A stretch of 64,000 nucleotides of DNA from Vogesella aquatica (GCF_028548455.1 NZ_JAQQLF010000016.1:44359-108358), one strand, 5' to 3'; counted from the first letter of the stretch, positions 30,052 through 38,740 are shown. Numbers and translations: made by a program. The notes: generated by a model from the letters alone, not told the origin.

Positions 30052-32162
30052 TGCGTTACCCGGTGATTGCGGCGGCACTGGGTGTCGTCATGCTCTACCT
30101 GCTGGCCATTTCTACTGGTAACACGTCCAAGCTGGCCGAGTACTACTGGTGGGTGTTCGGCCTGAACGTGCTGGGCTTGGCCGGTCTGGTGGGGGTGGTG
30201 GTGCGCCAGCTGCTGCGCCTGCGCCGCCGCGTGAAAAGCCGTGAATTCGGCGCCAAGCTCACGCAGAAAATGGTGGTGATGTTTGCCGTGGTGGCGCTGC
30301 TGCCGGGCATGCTGGTGTTTACCGTATCGGCGCAGTTCCTCACGCGCAGTATCGAAAGCTGGTTCAACGTACAAGTGGAAAGCGCACTGGACCGCGGCCT
30401 GGAGCTGGGCAAGAACGCGCTGGGCTACGTGCTGACCGACGTATCGCGTAAAGCCCGCGTGATTGCCCTGGACGTAGCCGACCAGAGCGAACGCGAGCTC
30501 AATAGCCGGCTTTCCCGCCTGCGGGAGCAACTGGGGGTGGAGGAGGTGGCGGTCTACACCCGCCAGGGCCAGCTGGTGAGCTTTGCCGGCCCGGACGATA
30601 CCCGCTACCTGCCGCGCGCGCCCGACTACGAACTGCTGCGCTCGCTGCAAGGCCGCAAGACGCACGAGAGCATCGACAATGACGCACGCAGCGGCCTGCT
30701 GCTGAAAGTGCTGATGCCTTACCGCAGCTATATCACCGGCGAGCAGTTGATCCTGCAGGTGATACAGCCGGCACCGGCCGATATCGCCCGCGACGCCGAG
30801 CTGATCGAAGACGCGCGCACCGATTACCGCCAGCTGGTGCTGGCGCGGGACGGTCTCAAGACGTTTTACATGCTGACGCTGGCGCTGGTGTTCCTGCTGG
30901 CGCTTACCGCTGCCCTGGCTTTTGCGCTGTTCATTTCCGAGCGGCTGTCGGCACCGCTATCCGAGTTGGCCGCAGGCACGCGTGCGGTCGCCCAGGGCGA
31001 CTATTCCAAGCGCCACCCGGTGTACCGCAAAGACGAGCTGGGCATTCTCACCACCATGTTCAACCGTATGACGCAGCAGCTGGACGAGGCCAGGCATACC
31101 GCCGATGAAAGCCGCCGCCAGCTGGAATCCAGCAAACTGTATCTGGAAAGCATTCTGGCCAACCTGTCGGCCGGTGTGATGGCATTTGACAGCAGCTGGA
31201 ACCTGCGTGCGGCCAATACCAGTGCCGGGCGCATCCTGGGGGTGGACTTTGCCGAGCTGGCCGCGCACGAAATACAGGTATGGCCGGCGCTGCGTCCGGA
31301 GCTGTCGCCATTGGTGGATACCATCCTGCGCGAAGCTGCCAATGCCAGCCCGCACGACTGGCAACAGCAAGTGGATTACCTGGGGCCGCAGGGTAGCCGC
31401 CAGCTGGTGGCGCGGGGGGCGGTATTGCCAGAGCAGTCCGCTACCGGCTATGTTGTGGTGTTTGACGATATTACCGAGCTGGCGCGCGCCCAACGCGATG
31501 CCGCCTGGGGCGAGGTGGCCAAGCGGCTGGCGCATGAAATCCGCAACCCGCTGACGCCGATACAGCTGTCAGCCGAGCGTCTGGCGATGAAGCTGGCCGA
31601 CAAGCTCGAAGGCAGCGACGCCGACATGCTGCGGCGTGCCACCGATACCATCGTCAAACAGGTAACGGCCTTGAAAGGCATGGTAGACGCATTCCGGGAT
31701 TACGCACGCGCCCCCAGGACAAAACTGGTGCCGCTGGACCTGAATGAGCTGGTACGAGAGGTATTGATCCTCTACGAAAGCAACCCTGCCCTGAGAGTGG
31801 ATTTGAGTCCGGAACCCTTGGCGTTTATGGGTGATGCGGCACTTTTGCGCCAGGTTTTGCATAACCTGCTGCAGAATGCGCAAGATGCAGTCCTTGACGC
31901 TAGCATCCCGATGATTCAAATTAGCAGCCGACTAGAAGGAAGGAACGCGCTCGTCTGTGTACAGGACAACGGCGCCGGGTTCAGTGCAGACATTCTGCCA
32001 CGTGCCTTTGAGCCTTACGTAACCAGTAAGGCGAAAGGGACCGGCCTGGGCCTTGCTGTGGTGAAAAAAATAGTGGAGGAACACCACGGCCAGATTTATC
32101 TGGCCAATGCAGACAGTGGCGGTGCGCGGATCCATCTCACCCTGCCATTGCTGGAGGCTTAA
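30051..32162 (+). CDS. ntrY: Sensor histidine kinase NtrY
   Basis: Membrane kinase of the NtrY/NtrX two-component system, linked in other bacteria to nitrogen use, redox and respiration. The 703-aa protein has about four membrane helices (near 5-25, 38-60, 80-105, 283-310), HAMP (about 310-360), PAS (about 370-470), the phospho-acceptor His495 in RLAHEIRNPLTPIQ, and an ATPase domain with NLLQNAQDAV and GTGLGLAVVKKIVEEH. All catalytic boxes are intact. It overlaps ntrX by one base. Confidence 0.93.
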   Translation: MRYPVIAAALGVVMLYLLAISTGNTSKLAEYYWWVFGLNVLGLAGLVGVVVRQLLRLRRRVKSREFGAKLTQKMVVMFAVVALLPGMLVFTVSAQFLTRSIESWFNVQVESALDRGLELGKNALGYVLTDVSRKARVIALDVADQSERELNSRLSRLREQLGVEEVAVYTRQGQLVSFAGPDDTRYLPRAPDYELLRSLQGRKTHESIDNDARSGLLLKVLMPYRSYITGEQLILQVIQPAPADIARDAELIEDARTDYRQLVLARDGLKTFYMLTLALVFLLALTAALAFALFISERLSAPLSELAAGTRAVAQGDYSKRHPVYRKDELGILTTMFNRMTQQLDEARHTADESRRQLESSKLYLESILANLSAGVMAFDSSWNLRAANTSAGRILGVDFAELAAHEIQVWPALRPELSPLVDTILREAANASPHDWQQQVDYLGPQGSRQLVARGAVLPEQSATGYVVVFDDITELARAQRDAAWGEVAKRLAHEIRNPLTPIQLSAERLAMKLADKLEGSDADMLRRATDTIVKQVTALKGMVDAFRDYARAPRTKLVPLDLNELVREVLILYESNPALRVDLSPEPLAFMGDAALLRQVLHNLLQNAQDAVLDASIPMIQISSRLEGRNALVCVQDNGAGFSADILPRAFEPYVTSKAKGTGLGLAVVKKIVEEHHGQIYLANADSGGARIHLTLPLLEA

Positions 32163-33430
32163 TGCGAAGCAGCGATATTCTGATTGTTGATGACGAGATC
32201 GGTATCCGGGAGTTGCTCTCGGAAATCCTGCAGGACGAAGGTTTTACCGTCGCCCTGGCAGAAAATGCCGAAGTTGCCCGCCAATTGCGGAACCAGACCC
32301 GACCGGCCCTAGTGCTGCTGGATATCTGGATGCCCGATTGTGATGGCGTTACCTTGCTAAAGGAGTGGGCCAAATCCGGGCAGCTCAATATGCCGGTGGT
32401 GATGATGTCTGGCCATGCCAGCATCGACACGGCCGTTGAAGCGACCCGTATCGGTGCGTTCGATTTCCTCGAAAAGCCGATTGCATTACAGAAACTGCTG
32501 ACCACGGTGCAGCGCGCGCTGAAATACGGCGATATGCAGGCGAATACCTCGCTGAACCTGGACAAGCTGGGCAAGAGCGCGCCTATACACGAACTGAAGC
32601 GCCAGCTGGAGCGCGTTTCCAAGGTGAAATCGCCGGTATTGCTGACCGGTGAGGCAGGCGTAGGTTTCGAGCTGGTGGCCAGGTTTTTCCACCACGGCAA
32701 TACCCCGTGGGTAACGCCAGCCAAGCTGGAACAGCTGGCCGATGCGCCGCTGGAACTGCTGCAAAAAGCCAATAACGGCGTGTTGTTCCTGCCCGAGATC
32801 GGCCAGTACAACCGTCGTACGCAGCAAGGTTTGCTGTTCTTGCTGTCCAAGCTGGACCGCTTCAACGTACGCCTGGTGTGTTCCTGCAGCCGGCCATTGC
32901 AAGAGCTGCTGGTAGACCCGGAATGCGATAACCGCATGCTGACCGCGCTGTCCAGCGTGATTGTGCCGATTCCGCCGCTGCGCGAGCACGCGGAAGACAT
33001 CACCTTCATTGCCGAGCAGATCCTGCACGAGCTGATCGAGTCCAAGCAGATGCCCACGCGCCGCCTGACCACGGCGGCACTGAATGCCATGCGCCAGTAT
33101 GAGTGGCCGGGCAACCTGGAGCAGCTGCGCAGCATCATCAAGAGCCTGGGCCTGACCGCCGAGTCGGATGATATCGATGCGGCCGAAGTCAACAAGGTGC
33201 TGGCGCAGTTCCGCCACGAGAAACCGGTGGAAGAAACCGGCTTCGACTTCAGCCTGCCGCTACGCGAGTTGCGCGAACAGCTGGAGCGCCGTTACTTCGA
33301 GTACCACATCGTGCTGGAAAACGGCAATATGAGCCGCGTAGCGCAGAAAGTGGGCCTGGAACGCACCCACTTGTACCGCAAGCTCAAGCAGCTGGGCGTG
33401 AAATTCAGCCGCAAGGTGGCGGAAGAGTAA
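32162..33430 (+). CDS. ntrX: NtrX-type response regulator with degenerate sigma-54 domain
   Basis: Partner of NtrY, 422 aa. The receiver domain (about 1-120) is intact with phospho-acceptor Asp54 in LLDIWMPDCDG and the conserved Lys in LEKPI. The central AAA+ domain is not: Walker A reads GEAGVGFE (163-170) without the Lys, the GAFTGA sigma-54 contact loop is missing together with roughly 25-30 residues, and Walker B reads GVLFLPEIG (206-214), where Pro replaces the metal-binding Asp. The C-terminal Fis-type helix-turn-helix (GNMSRVAQKVGLERTHLYRKL) is kept. It probably binds DNA and works without ATP hydrolysis or sigma-54. Confidence 0.92.
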   Translation: MRSSDILIVDDEIGIRELLSEILQDEGFTVALAENAEVARQLRNQTRPALVLLDIWMPDCDGVTLLKEWAKSGQLNMPVVMMSGHASIDTAVEATRIGAFDFLEKPIALQKLLTTVQRALKYGDMQANTSLNLDKLGKSAPIHELKRQLERVSKVKSPVLLTGEAGVGFELVARFFHHGNTPWVTPAKLEQLADAPLELLQKANNGVLFLPEIGQYNRRTQQGLLFLLSKLDRFNVRLVCSCSRPLQELLVDPECDNRMLTALSSVIVPIPPLREHAEDITFIAEQILHELIESKQMPTRRLTTAALNAMRQYEWPGNLEQLRSIIKSLGLTAESDDIDAAEVNKVLAQFRHEKPVEETGFDFSLPLRELREQLERRYFEYHIVLENGNMSRVAQKVGLERTHLYRKLKQLGVKFSRKVAEE

Positions 33431-33465
33431 GCCTGCTTTTTTACTGCTCCTGCGGGGGCTACCCG

Positions 33466-33488
33466 ACGGCCGCGCAAGCGGCCGTTTT
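33466..33488 (+). terminator. Hairpin with T-run directly before moeB
   Basis: An 8-bp stem (33466-33473 with 33478-33485) with a GCAA loop and a TTTT end lies 36 bases after ntrX and only 5 bases before the moeB ATG. It looks like the ntrX terminator but occupies the place where a ribosome site should be. Confidence 0.7.
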
Positions 33489-33493
33489 ACATC

Positions 33494-34252
33494 ATGACAA
33501 AAGAACTGAACGACAGCGCCTTGTTGCGCTACAGCCGGCATATCCTGCTGCCCGAGATCGATATCGAAGGCCAGCAGCGCCTGTTGGCCGCACGTGTACT
33601 GGTGGTAGGTGCCGGTGGCCTGGGTGCGCCGGCCTTGCTGTATCTGGCCAGCGCCGGGGTGGGCCAGCTCACGCTGGTAGACGACGACACGGTAGAGCTG
33701 ACCAATCTGCAGCGCCAGGTGATTCACGATATGCAGACATTGGGTCAGCCCAAGGTGGCGTCGGCCGCGGCGCGACTGGCTGCCATCAACCCCGACGTAC
33801 AGCTGCGCTTGCTGAACGAACGCCTGGCAGGTGAAAGGTTGGCCGCAGAGGTGGCCGCGCACGACCTGGTGCTGGATTGCAGCGACAACTTTGCCACCCG
33901 CCATGCCATCAACCGTGCCTGCGTGGCCGCCCGCGTGCCGCTGGTATCGGGTGCCGCGGTGCGTTTCAGTGGCCAGCTGGCGGTATATGACGTACGCGAT
34001 GCAGCCTCGCCGTGTTATCACTGCCTGTTTCCGGAGGAAGGCGAGGCCAGCGACGGGCCGTGTGCCACCTTTGGCGTGCTGGCGCCACTGGTGGGCGTCA
34101 TCGGCAGCCTGCAAGCGGTAGAGGCGGTGAAGCTGCTGGCTGGCCGCCACCCGGCGCTGGGGCAGCTGACCCTGTACGAGGCGCTGGAGGGGAGCTTTCG
34201 CCAGCTGAAGGTGCCGCGTGACCCGGATTGCCCGGTATGCGGCCAACGTTAA
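33494..34252 (+). CDS. moeB: Molybdopterin-synthase adenylyltransferase MoeB/ThiF-like
   Basis: E1-like enzyme that adenylates the C-terminal Gly-Gly of MoaD or ThiS sulfur carriers. The 252-aa protein shows LLRYSRHILLPEI, the nucleotide motif VVGAGGLGAPALLYLASAGVG, NLQRQV, the metal pairs Cys174/Cys177 and Cys246/Cys249, and a GPCATFGVLAP segment. MoeB and ThiF cannot be separated by sequence alone; no other molybdopterin or thiamine genes are near. There is no ribosome site because a terminator hairpin lies just upstream. Confidence 0.85.
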   Translation: MTKELNDSALLRYSRHILLPEIDIEGQQRLLAARVLVVGAGGLGAPALLYLASAGVGQLTLVDDDTVELTNLQRQVIHDMQTLGQPKVASAAARLAAINPDVQLRLLNERLAGERLAAEVAAHDLVLDCSDNFATRHAINRACVAARVPLVSGAAVRFSGQLAVYDVRDAASPCYHCLFPEEGEASDGPCATFGVLAPLVGVIGSLQAVEAVKLLAGRHPALGQLTLYEALEGSFRQLKVPRDPDCPVCGQR

Positions 34253-34263
34253 GTTGCCAATGA

Positions 34264-34293
34264 AAAAAGCCGCTTCGGTTGAAGCGGCTTTTT
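34264..34293. terminator. Bidirectional terminator after moeB
   Basis: A 13-bp stem (34264-34276 with 34281-34293) with a GGTT loop has A and T runs on both sides and serves the convergent moeB and TlpA genes. Confidence 0.85.
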
Positions 34294-34311
34294 GCTGGCT
34301 GCTGGCCGGCA

Positions 34312-34800
34312 TCAGACCTTGAGCTGCTGTTCGATCAGCTGGTGCAGTTCCTTGAAGTCCGGTTCGCCCACGTAGCGCTTCACGATATTGCCCTGCTTGT
34401 CGATGAGGATGCTGGTGGGGGTCAGCTGGATTTCGCCGTAAGCTTTGGCAATGCTGCCATCCTTGTCCAGCGTGACAAAGAAAGGCAGTTTTTTATCGTT
34501 CACGTAGGCTTGCACGTAGTTTAGCGGGTCGTAGCTCATGGCCACGGCCACCATCTCGTAGCCCTGCTTGGCGTATTTCTGGTGGGTTTCCACCATCCTG
34601 GGCATTTCCGCCATGCAGCCGCTGCAGCTGGTTGCCCAGAAGTTCACCAGTACCACCTTGCCTTTCAGGCTGTCGGTGCTGGCCTGCTGGCCGGACAGGC
34701 TGGTATAGCTCACTGCCGGGGCGGCGTCGGTAAACGCGCAGCCGCTGAGCGTGGCGGCGGCGCCTAGCGCCAGGATCATCAGGGTGTGCTTGAGCTTCAT
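34312..34800 (-). CDS. TlpA-like thioredoxin lipoprotein
   Basis: Second TlpA-type protein of the window, 162 aa from ATG 34800. A lipobox LSGC (Cys about 20) predicts membrane anchoring in the periplasm. The active site is ATSCSGC, a CxxC with Ser-Gly between the cysteines instead of the usual Ala-Pro, and a TPTSILID cis-Pro loop follows. Likely a thiol-disulfide reductase; the altered CxxC could shift its redox potential. It is downstream of the thioesterase gene on the same strand. Confidence 0.87.
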   Translation of the reverse strand: MKLKHTLMILALGAAATLSGCAFTDAAPAVSYTSLSGQQASTDSLKGKVVLVNFWATSCSGCMAEMPRMVETHQKYAKQGYEMVAVAMSYDPLNYVQAYVNDKKLPFFVTLDKDGSIAKAYGEIQLTPTSILIDKQGNIVKRYVGEPDFKELHQLIEQQLKV

Positions 34801-34846
34801 TGTGCTAAATCCGTCAGGTAAGGCCGCCTTGCGGCAGCCTGGCAGG

Positions 34847-35257
34847 TCAGGCTTGGTGTTGCAGGCCTTCCAGAAGTTCCCGCATTTTGCCTTCAATCGG
34901 TACCGCTTTGTTTTGCCGCCCATCAAACGCAACAAAAGTCACGTCGGCTTCGGCCACCAGTGTGTCGCTGCCATCCAGCGTCACGCGCTGGTGGATGACT
35001 GCGCTGCGGTTGCCGACCGACTTTACCGATGTGGCGATGGCCAGCTCGTTGTTCATGGTGGCGGGGTGACGGTAATCGATATTGATGTTCACCACAATCA
35101 GGGCAATACCGGATGCCAGAAAGGCTGGCAAGTCGGCGCGTTCTTCAAAGTAGGTCCAGCGGGCTTCTTCCAGAAATTCCAGATAGCGCGCGTTGTTCAC
35201 GTGCTGGTACAGGTCCAGATGGTAGCCGCGTACCTTGATCTTGGTAATGTGTTGCAT
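34847..35257 (-). CDS. Acyl-CoA thioesterase, hotdog fold
   Basis: 136-aa single-domain thioesterase of the YbgC/FadM (4-hydroxybenzoyl-CoA) type. The family's YHLDLYQHVNNARYLEFLEEAR motif, containing the catalytic Asp and HVNN, is near the N terminus. It would cleave acyl-CoA to free acid in the cytoplasm; the preferred chain is not predictable. GAGGGG lies before the ATG. A copy of the repeated word (35279) is in the upstream gap. Confidence 0.88.
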   Translation of the reverse strand: MQHITKIKVRGYHLDLYQHVNNARYLEFLEEARWTYFEERADLPAFLASGIALIVVNINIDYRHPATMNNELAIATSVKSVGNRSAVIHQRVTLDGSDTLVAEADVTFVAFDGRQNKAVPIEGKMRELLEGLQHQA

Positions 35258-35317
35258 GTTTCCCCTCGTGTGGAAAGGTTGGCCGCAGCGATCGCCGCGG
35301 CAGGGTGCCGGCCTGTT

Positions 35318-35686
35318 TTAGTTTTGATCCAGGTCCAGCGGGATGAAGGCTTCGCGCTCCAGCGGCTGTTCTACCAGGTCGGTCAGCACGGAGTGGATTT
35401 CCACGTCGAACCAATCGGTAAACAGCGCGGGCGTCAGTGCGGGCCAGAATGCTTCGTCCTCGCACCAGTCGGCCAGCTCGGCAGCAAACAGCGAGTGGTA
35501 ATGCTGGCGGACAAAATCTTCGGCACTGTCGTAGTCGTCGGCAGCCGGAATCAGCAGCGCGTTGCAGTCGCCGCGCAGTTGCACCAGTTCCAGCTGCTCA
35601 TCCAGGCCGCCTGGCAGGCTCTTCAGCCAGTCCAGAAAGGGCTGGCGCGGTTTGAGGATGGCGATACTGCGGTTGACTTCGTACAT
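35318..35686 (-). CDS. Conserved hypothetical protein
   Basis: I do not recognise this 122-aa acidic protein. It begins MYEVNRSIAILKPRQPFLDWL and is rich in Asp, Glu, Leu and Trp (LADWCEDEAFWPAL, LFTDWFDVEIHSVLTDL). No signal peptide or membrane segment is seen. An AAAGGA ribosome site precedes the ATG and codon use resembles the neighbours, so it is likely real. A 278-base gap follows upstream with only weak coding signals. Confidence 0.7.
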   Translation of the reverse strand: MYEVNRSIAILKPRQPFLDWLKSLPGGLDEQLELVQLRGDCNALLIPAADDYDSAEDFVRQHYHSLFAAELADWCEDEAFWPALTPALFTDWFDVEIHSVLTDLVEQPLEREAFIPLDLDQN

Positions 35687-35964
35687 GGTGTGTCCTTTAC
35701 GGGTAAGGGCGATGAGGGCCTGTTGGCACTATTTCTGGCTGCGGTGCCGGCCCGGGAAGTTTTCCAATGCCAGGCGCAGGACGATGCGCTGGGTGGCTCC
35801 CGGCGCAAGCCCGATAACGCCGCCGTGGCAAGCTTGGCGGGCCTGCCCTTCGGGGCGCTGCTTTGTCAAACCGTGCTGGCAGGGGTCGCCCTGCTGCGCC
35901 CGGTTCTTCGCGCATTGCCGCCGCCTGCCAAGTGCCGCAGCAGCAAAAATAGCGTTAACAAGCC

Positions 35965-36690
35965 CTAGCTGCCGTCCAGCCGGTGCGCCGTGGTAAATGA
36001 CCATTTTCGCACGACTTCCAGCGATGAGTACTCTTGCGCAAGTCGCGCAGGGAAAGGTGGGTAGGGCGCGCCAAGGCGAACGATATCGATGGCGGCCTGG
36101 TCCAGCAGCGGGCTGCCGGAGCTGCGTGCAATGCGGACATTCATCAGCTCGCCGGTATCGCGCAGGGTGACGACCAGTTCCAGGCTGCCGTACAGGCCGC
36201 GGGCGCGCGCCTCGGGCGGGTAGTGGCGGTTGCCGATGCGCTCGACACGCCGGCGCCAGTCTTCTACGTAGGCTGCCCAGCTCACGCCGACGGCAGCGGC
36301 ACCCAGGCGGGCTTGCTGGCGGTTGTCGCGCACCGGTGTTGCGGTATCCTGCTGGCTATCGGGGGCCGTGTTGGCCGCACGCAGGCTGGCTTGCGGGCTA
36401 GTGCGTGCCGGGGCGGCGGGCGTGCTGTTGTCGCCAGATGGGCTGGCGCTGCCCTGGCTGTCGTGCTGGGCCAGCATGTCCGCACGGGCAGGCTTGGCAG
36501 ACGGCGGGGTTTTCAGTACGGTGACCTGCAGCGTGCTGTGCGGCCACGCCGGAGGCGTAATAGGGGGGATCAGCCCGCCGGCGCTGGCGAGCAAAAGCAG
36601 ATGCAAGGCCAGCGATATCAATATCGCGACCTTGAACAAGGACCGGTCTACCGCAGCGGGGACCGGTTTGAAAAGACGAGGTGCGGGCAT
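35965..36690 (-). CDS. TonB-family energy transducer
   Basis: 241-aa protein from ATG 36690, preceded by CCAGGAG. It has one N-terminal membrane helix (about 22-42), a Pro/Ala/Gln-rich periplasmic spacer (about 43-140), and a C-terminal TonB domain: NRHYPPEARARGLYGSLELVVTLRDTGEL. No exbB or exbD genes are adjacent, so it may couple to an ExbBD encoded elsewhere or be a TonB homologue with a special receptor. Confidence 0.85.
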   Translation of the reverse strand: MPAPRLFKPVPAAVDRSLFKVAILISLALHLLLLASAGGLIPPITPPAWPHSTLQVTVLKTPPSAKPARADMLAQHDSQGSASPSGDNSTPAAPARTSPQASLRAANTAPDSQQDTATPVRDNRQQARLGAAAVGVSWAAYVEDWRRRVERIGNRHYPPEARARGLYGSLELVVTLRDTGELMNVRIARSSGSPLLDQAAIDIVRLGAPYPPFPARLAQEYSSLEVVRKWSFTTAHRLDGS

Positions 36691-36730
36691 GGCGGACTCC
36701 TGGACGGAGTGTAGCATGCCCGCTACGTGC

Positions 36731-37195
36731 TTAGCCTTCGAGCAGGCTGCGCAGCATCCAGGCTGTTTTTTCGTGTACTTGCAGACGCTGGGTCAGCAGG
36801 TCGGCGGTAGGCTCGTCTGCCGCCGCGTCGGCCAGCGGAAAGAGCGAGCGCGCGGTGCGACAGACGGTTTCGTGCGCCTGTACCAGCTCGCGAATCATGT
36901 CTTGTGCCTTGGGTACGCCCTGGCTTTCGCTGATCGATGTCAGGCGGGCGTAGTCGCCATAGCTGCCTGGTGCCACGTGGCCCAGGGCGCGGATGCGCTC
37001 GGCAACCTGGTCTACCGCCAGCGCCAGCTCGTTGTACTGGGTTTCAAACATCAGGTGCAGGGTCTGGAACATGGGGCCGGTCACGTTCCAGTGGAAAAAG
37101 TGGGTCTTCAGGTACAGGGTGTAGCTGTCGGCCAGCAGGCGCGACAGGCCTTCTGCAATGCGTGCGCGGTCTTGTTCGGAAATGCCGATATCCAT
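36731..37195 (-). CDS. dps: Dps-family DNA protection/ferritin-like protein
   Basis: 154-aa ferritin-like protein forming dodecamers that oxidise and store iron and protect DNA. The intersubunit ferroxidase site is seen as [27 protein letters not shown] is read across residues about 31-57, with the conserved His, Asp/Glu residues. GGGAG precedes the ATG. No OxyR or Fur site is recognised upstream. Confidence 0.93.
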   Translation of the reverse strand: MDIGISEQDRARIAEGLSRLLADSYTLYLKTHFFHWNVTGPMFQTLHLMFETQYNELALAVDQVAERIRALGHVAPGSYGDYARLTSISESQGVPKAQDMIRELVQAHETVCRTARSLFPLADAAADEPTADLLTQRLQVHEKTAWMLRSLLEG

Positions 37196-37260
37196 GGTGA
37201 TGCTCCCGTGAAACGTGATGACGATACGTTTTACAATGCTTCCTTTTGCAAAGAAGCCCG

Positions 37261-37557
37261 ATGAAACCCTGGTTAACCGTTCAGGCCGATGGCCTGCGCC
37301 TGACTTTGCATGTTCAGCCTGGCGCCCGCAAAAGCGAGATTGCCGGCGAGCATGGCGAGGCGCTTAAAATCAGGTTGGCCGCACCGCCGGTAGAAGGCAA
37401 GGCCAATGCCGAGCTGGTGCGCTGGCTGGCCGGCTACCTGGGCCTGCCGCGCAAGGCGGTGGTGCTGCTCAGTGGCGAGCGTAACCGGCACAAGATCGTG
37501 GCCATTACCGGGCTGGATGCGGCTAGCGCGCTGGCACTCTTACTGCCGGATGCCTAG
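37261..37557 (+). CDS. yggU: DUF167/YggU family protein
   Basis: Small conserved protein of 98 aa with unknown function. ATG 37261 follows AAGAAG; a TTG five codons earlier is less likely. The family pattern [31 protein letters not shown] and SGERNRHK is complete. The word at 37375 encodes the Leu-Ala-Ala of a segment where other species commonly have similar residues. It overlaps the convergent fxsA by four bases. Confidence 0.9.
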   Translation: MKPWLTVQADGLRLTLHVQPGARKSEIAGEHGEALKIRLAAPPVEGKANAELVRWLAGYLGLPRKAVVLLSGERNRHKIVAITGLDAASALALLLPDA

Positions 37558-38015
37558 TGCAGGCGGCGATCGTTCGGCGTGGTGCGGTCTACGTGCTCGT
37601 ATTCGCCTTCGATAATGTCACCGTTGGCCGCATTATCCGGGCCATGCTGCTGGGCACCGGGTTGGCGGAAGGCCTGGCTCATATCGATATTGGCAAGTTT
37701 GGGGCCTTTCCACGGCAGCATCAGTAGCAGGGCCAGTACATCGCTTACCAGGCCGGGAATGGCCAGCAGCAAGCCGGCCAGCATCACGCGCAGCGGCCAC
37801 AATAGCGAGAACAGCGATACCTTGCCTTCGCGCAGGGTGCCGGCCAGGGTCAGCAGCCCGCCCAGCTTGCTGTTGCGCATCAGGGCACTACCCAGCAAGA
37901 AGGTGACAATAACCCAGGCTAGCGTCCAGCCACCGCCGATATGGTCGGCCAGGCTGAATAGCGAGTACATTTCCAGAAACGGGTACAACAGTAAAAGTAT
38001 CAGTAATCCACGCAT
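37554..38015 (-). CDS. fxsA: FxsA family membrane protein
   Basis: 153-aa inner-membrane protein; E. coli FxsA overproduction relieves phage T7 exclusion by the F plasmid, the native role is unknown. It has helices at about 3-20, 26-45 and 75-100 with the family signature FLEMYSLFSLADHIGGGWTL. The C-terminal 45 residues are polar and variable and contain a copy of the repeated word (37624) encoding Ala-Ala-Asn. Divergent from cutA with only 15 bases between start codons. Confidence 0.9.
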   Translation of the reverse strand: MRGLLILLLLYPFLEMYSLFSLADHIGGGWTLAWVIVTFLLGSALMRNSKLGGLLTLAGTLREGKVSLFSLLWPLRVMLAGLLLAIPGLVSDVLALLLMLPWKGPKLANIDMSQAFRQPGAQQHGPDNAANGDIIEGEYEHVDRTTPNDRRLH

Positions 38016-38030
38016 GAAACGGATATCCGC

Positions 38031-38351
38031 ATGAAGGTGTTAATCGTAGTGTGCAATGTGCCGGATGAAGCGCTTGCGCAGCATATGGCAGCGGTGCTGG
38101 TGGGCGAGGGCTTGGCCGCGTGTGTCAATATCTTGCCAGCCTGCCAGTCGGTCTATCGCTGGGAGGGACGTATTGAAACCGCCAGTGAAATCCCGTTGCT
38201 GATCAAGACCACTGCAAACCAATATGAGGGGTTGCAGGCCAGAATCCAAGCACTTCACCCCTATGATGTACCAGAAATTATTGCTGTGGCAGCAGAATGC
38301 GGTTTGCCTGCCTATCTGGGCTGGGTGGCGGCGAGTGTTGCAGGGGCATGA
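38031..38351 (+). CDS. cutA: Divalent-cation tolerance protein CutA
   Basis: 106-aa trimeric protein with a PII-like fold, linked to copper tolerance. The family motifs LAACVNILPACQSVYRWEG, PLLIKTT and HPYDVPEIIAV are present. Start codons of cutA and fxsA are separated by 15 bases, so their promoters must overlap each other's coding sequence or be very compact. Confidence 0.94.
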   Translation: MKVLIVVCNVPDEALAQHMAAVLVGEGLAACVNILPACQSVYRWEGRIETASEIPLLIKTTANQYEGLQARIQALHPYDVPEIIAVAAECGLPAYLGWVAASVAGA

Positions 38352-38417
38352 TTTCGGCATTCCTGCTGGGTAAAGGTTCCGGATTGGGCGGTTTTCAGGC
38401 TTTTTTACGGAAACTGC

Positions 38418-38446
38418 TTGACGTGCCAGCCTTCGATAGGTATAGT
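38418..38446 (+). promoter_or_regulatory. Promoter of the tRNA-Lys cluster
   Basis: TTGACG (38418-38423), a 17-base spacer and TATAGT (38441-38446) lie 17 bases before the first tRNA. The same two hexamers at the same spacing recur at 63953-63981. Confidence 0.8.
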
Positions 38447-38463
38447 CGCTTTCTCTCAAGGAC

Positions 38464-38539
38464 GGGTCGTTAGCTCAGCTGGTAGAGCAGCGGACTTTTA
38501 ATCCGTTGGTCGCAGGTTCGAATCCCGCACGGCCTACCA
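38464..38539 (+). tRNA. tRNA-Lys(UUU), copy 1
   Basis: 76-nt tRNA with encoded CCA. The anticodon loop CTTTTAA gives anticodon UUU; D-arm (AGCTCAGCTGGTAGAGC) and T-arm (GGTTCGAATC) are standard. The first acceptor pair is G1-U72 rather than G-C. Confidence 0.98.
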
Positions 38540-38560
38540 CTCCGAGAGAAAATGTATGAT

Positions 38561-38636
38561 GGGTCGTTAGCTCAGCTGGTAGAGCAGCGGACTTTTAATC
38601 CGTTGGTCGCAGGTTCGAATCCCGCACGGCCTACCA
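38561..38636 (+). tRNA. tRNA-Lys(UUU), copy 2
   Basis: Identical in sequence to copy 1, 21 bases downstream. CCA is encoded and the G1-U72 pair is kept. Confidence 0.98.
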
Positions 38637-38653
38637 TCATACCGCCACACGGC

Positions 38654-38729
38654 GGGTCGTTAGCTCAGCTGGTAGAGCAGCGGACTTTTAATCCGTTGGT
38701 CGCAGGTTCGAATCCCGCACGGCCTACCA
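38654..38729 (+). tRNA. tRNA-Lys(UUU), copy 3
   Basis: Third identical copy, 17 bases after copy 2. A strong terminator follows 11 bases after the CCA, so the three form one transcript. Confidence 0.98.
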
Positions 38730-38740
38730 AGAAATTCAGA

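Noticed and set aside
35687..35964. Possible small plus-strand protein with a hydrophobic stretch (GLLALFLAAVPAREVF), starting from a TTG
   Set aside because: No reliable start codon or family; the frame is part of a longer antisense shadow. The region otherwise shows nothing I can name.
38464..38729. Regular direct repeats that could suggest a CRISPR array
   Set aside because: The repeats are three identical tRNA-Lys genes with encoded CCA.
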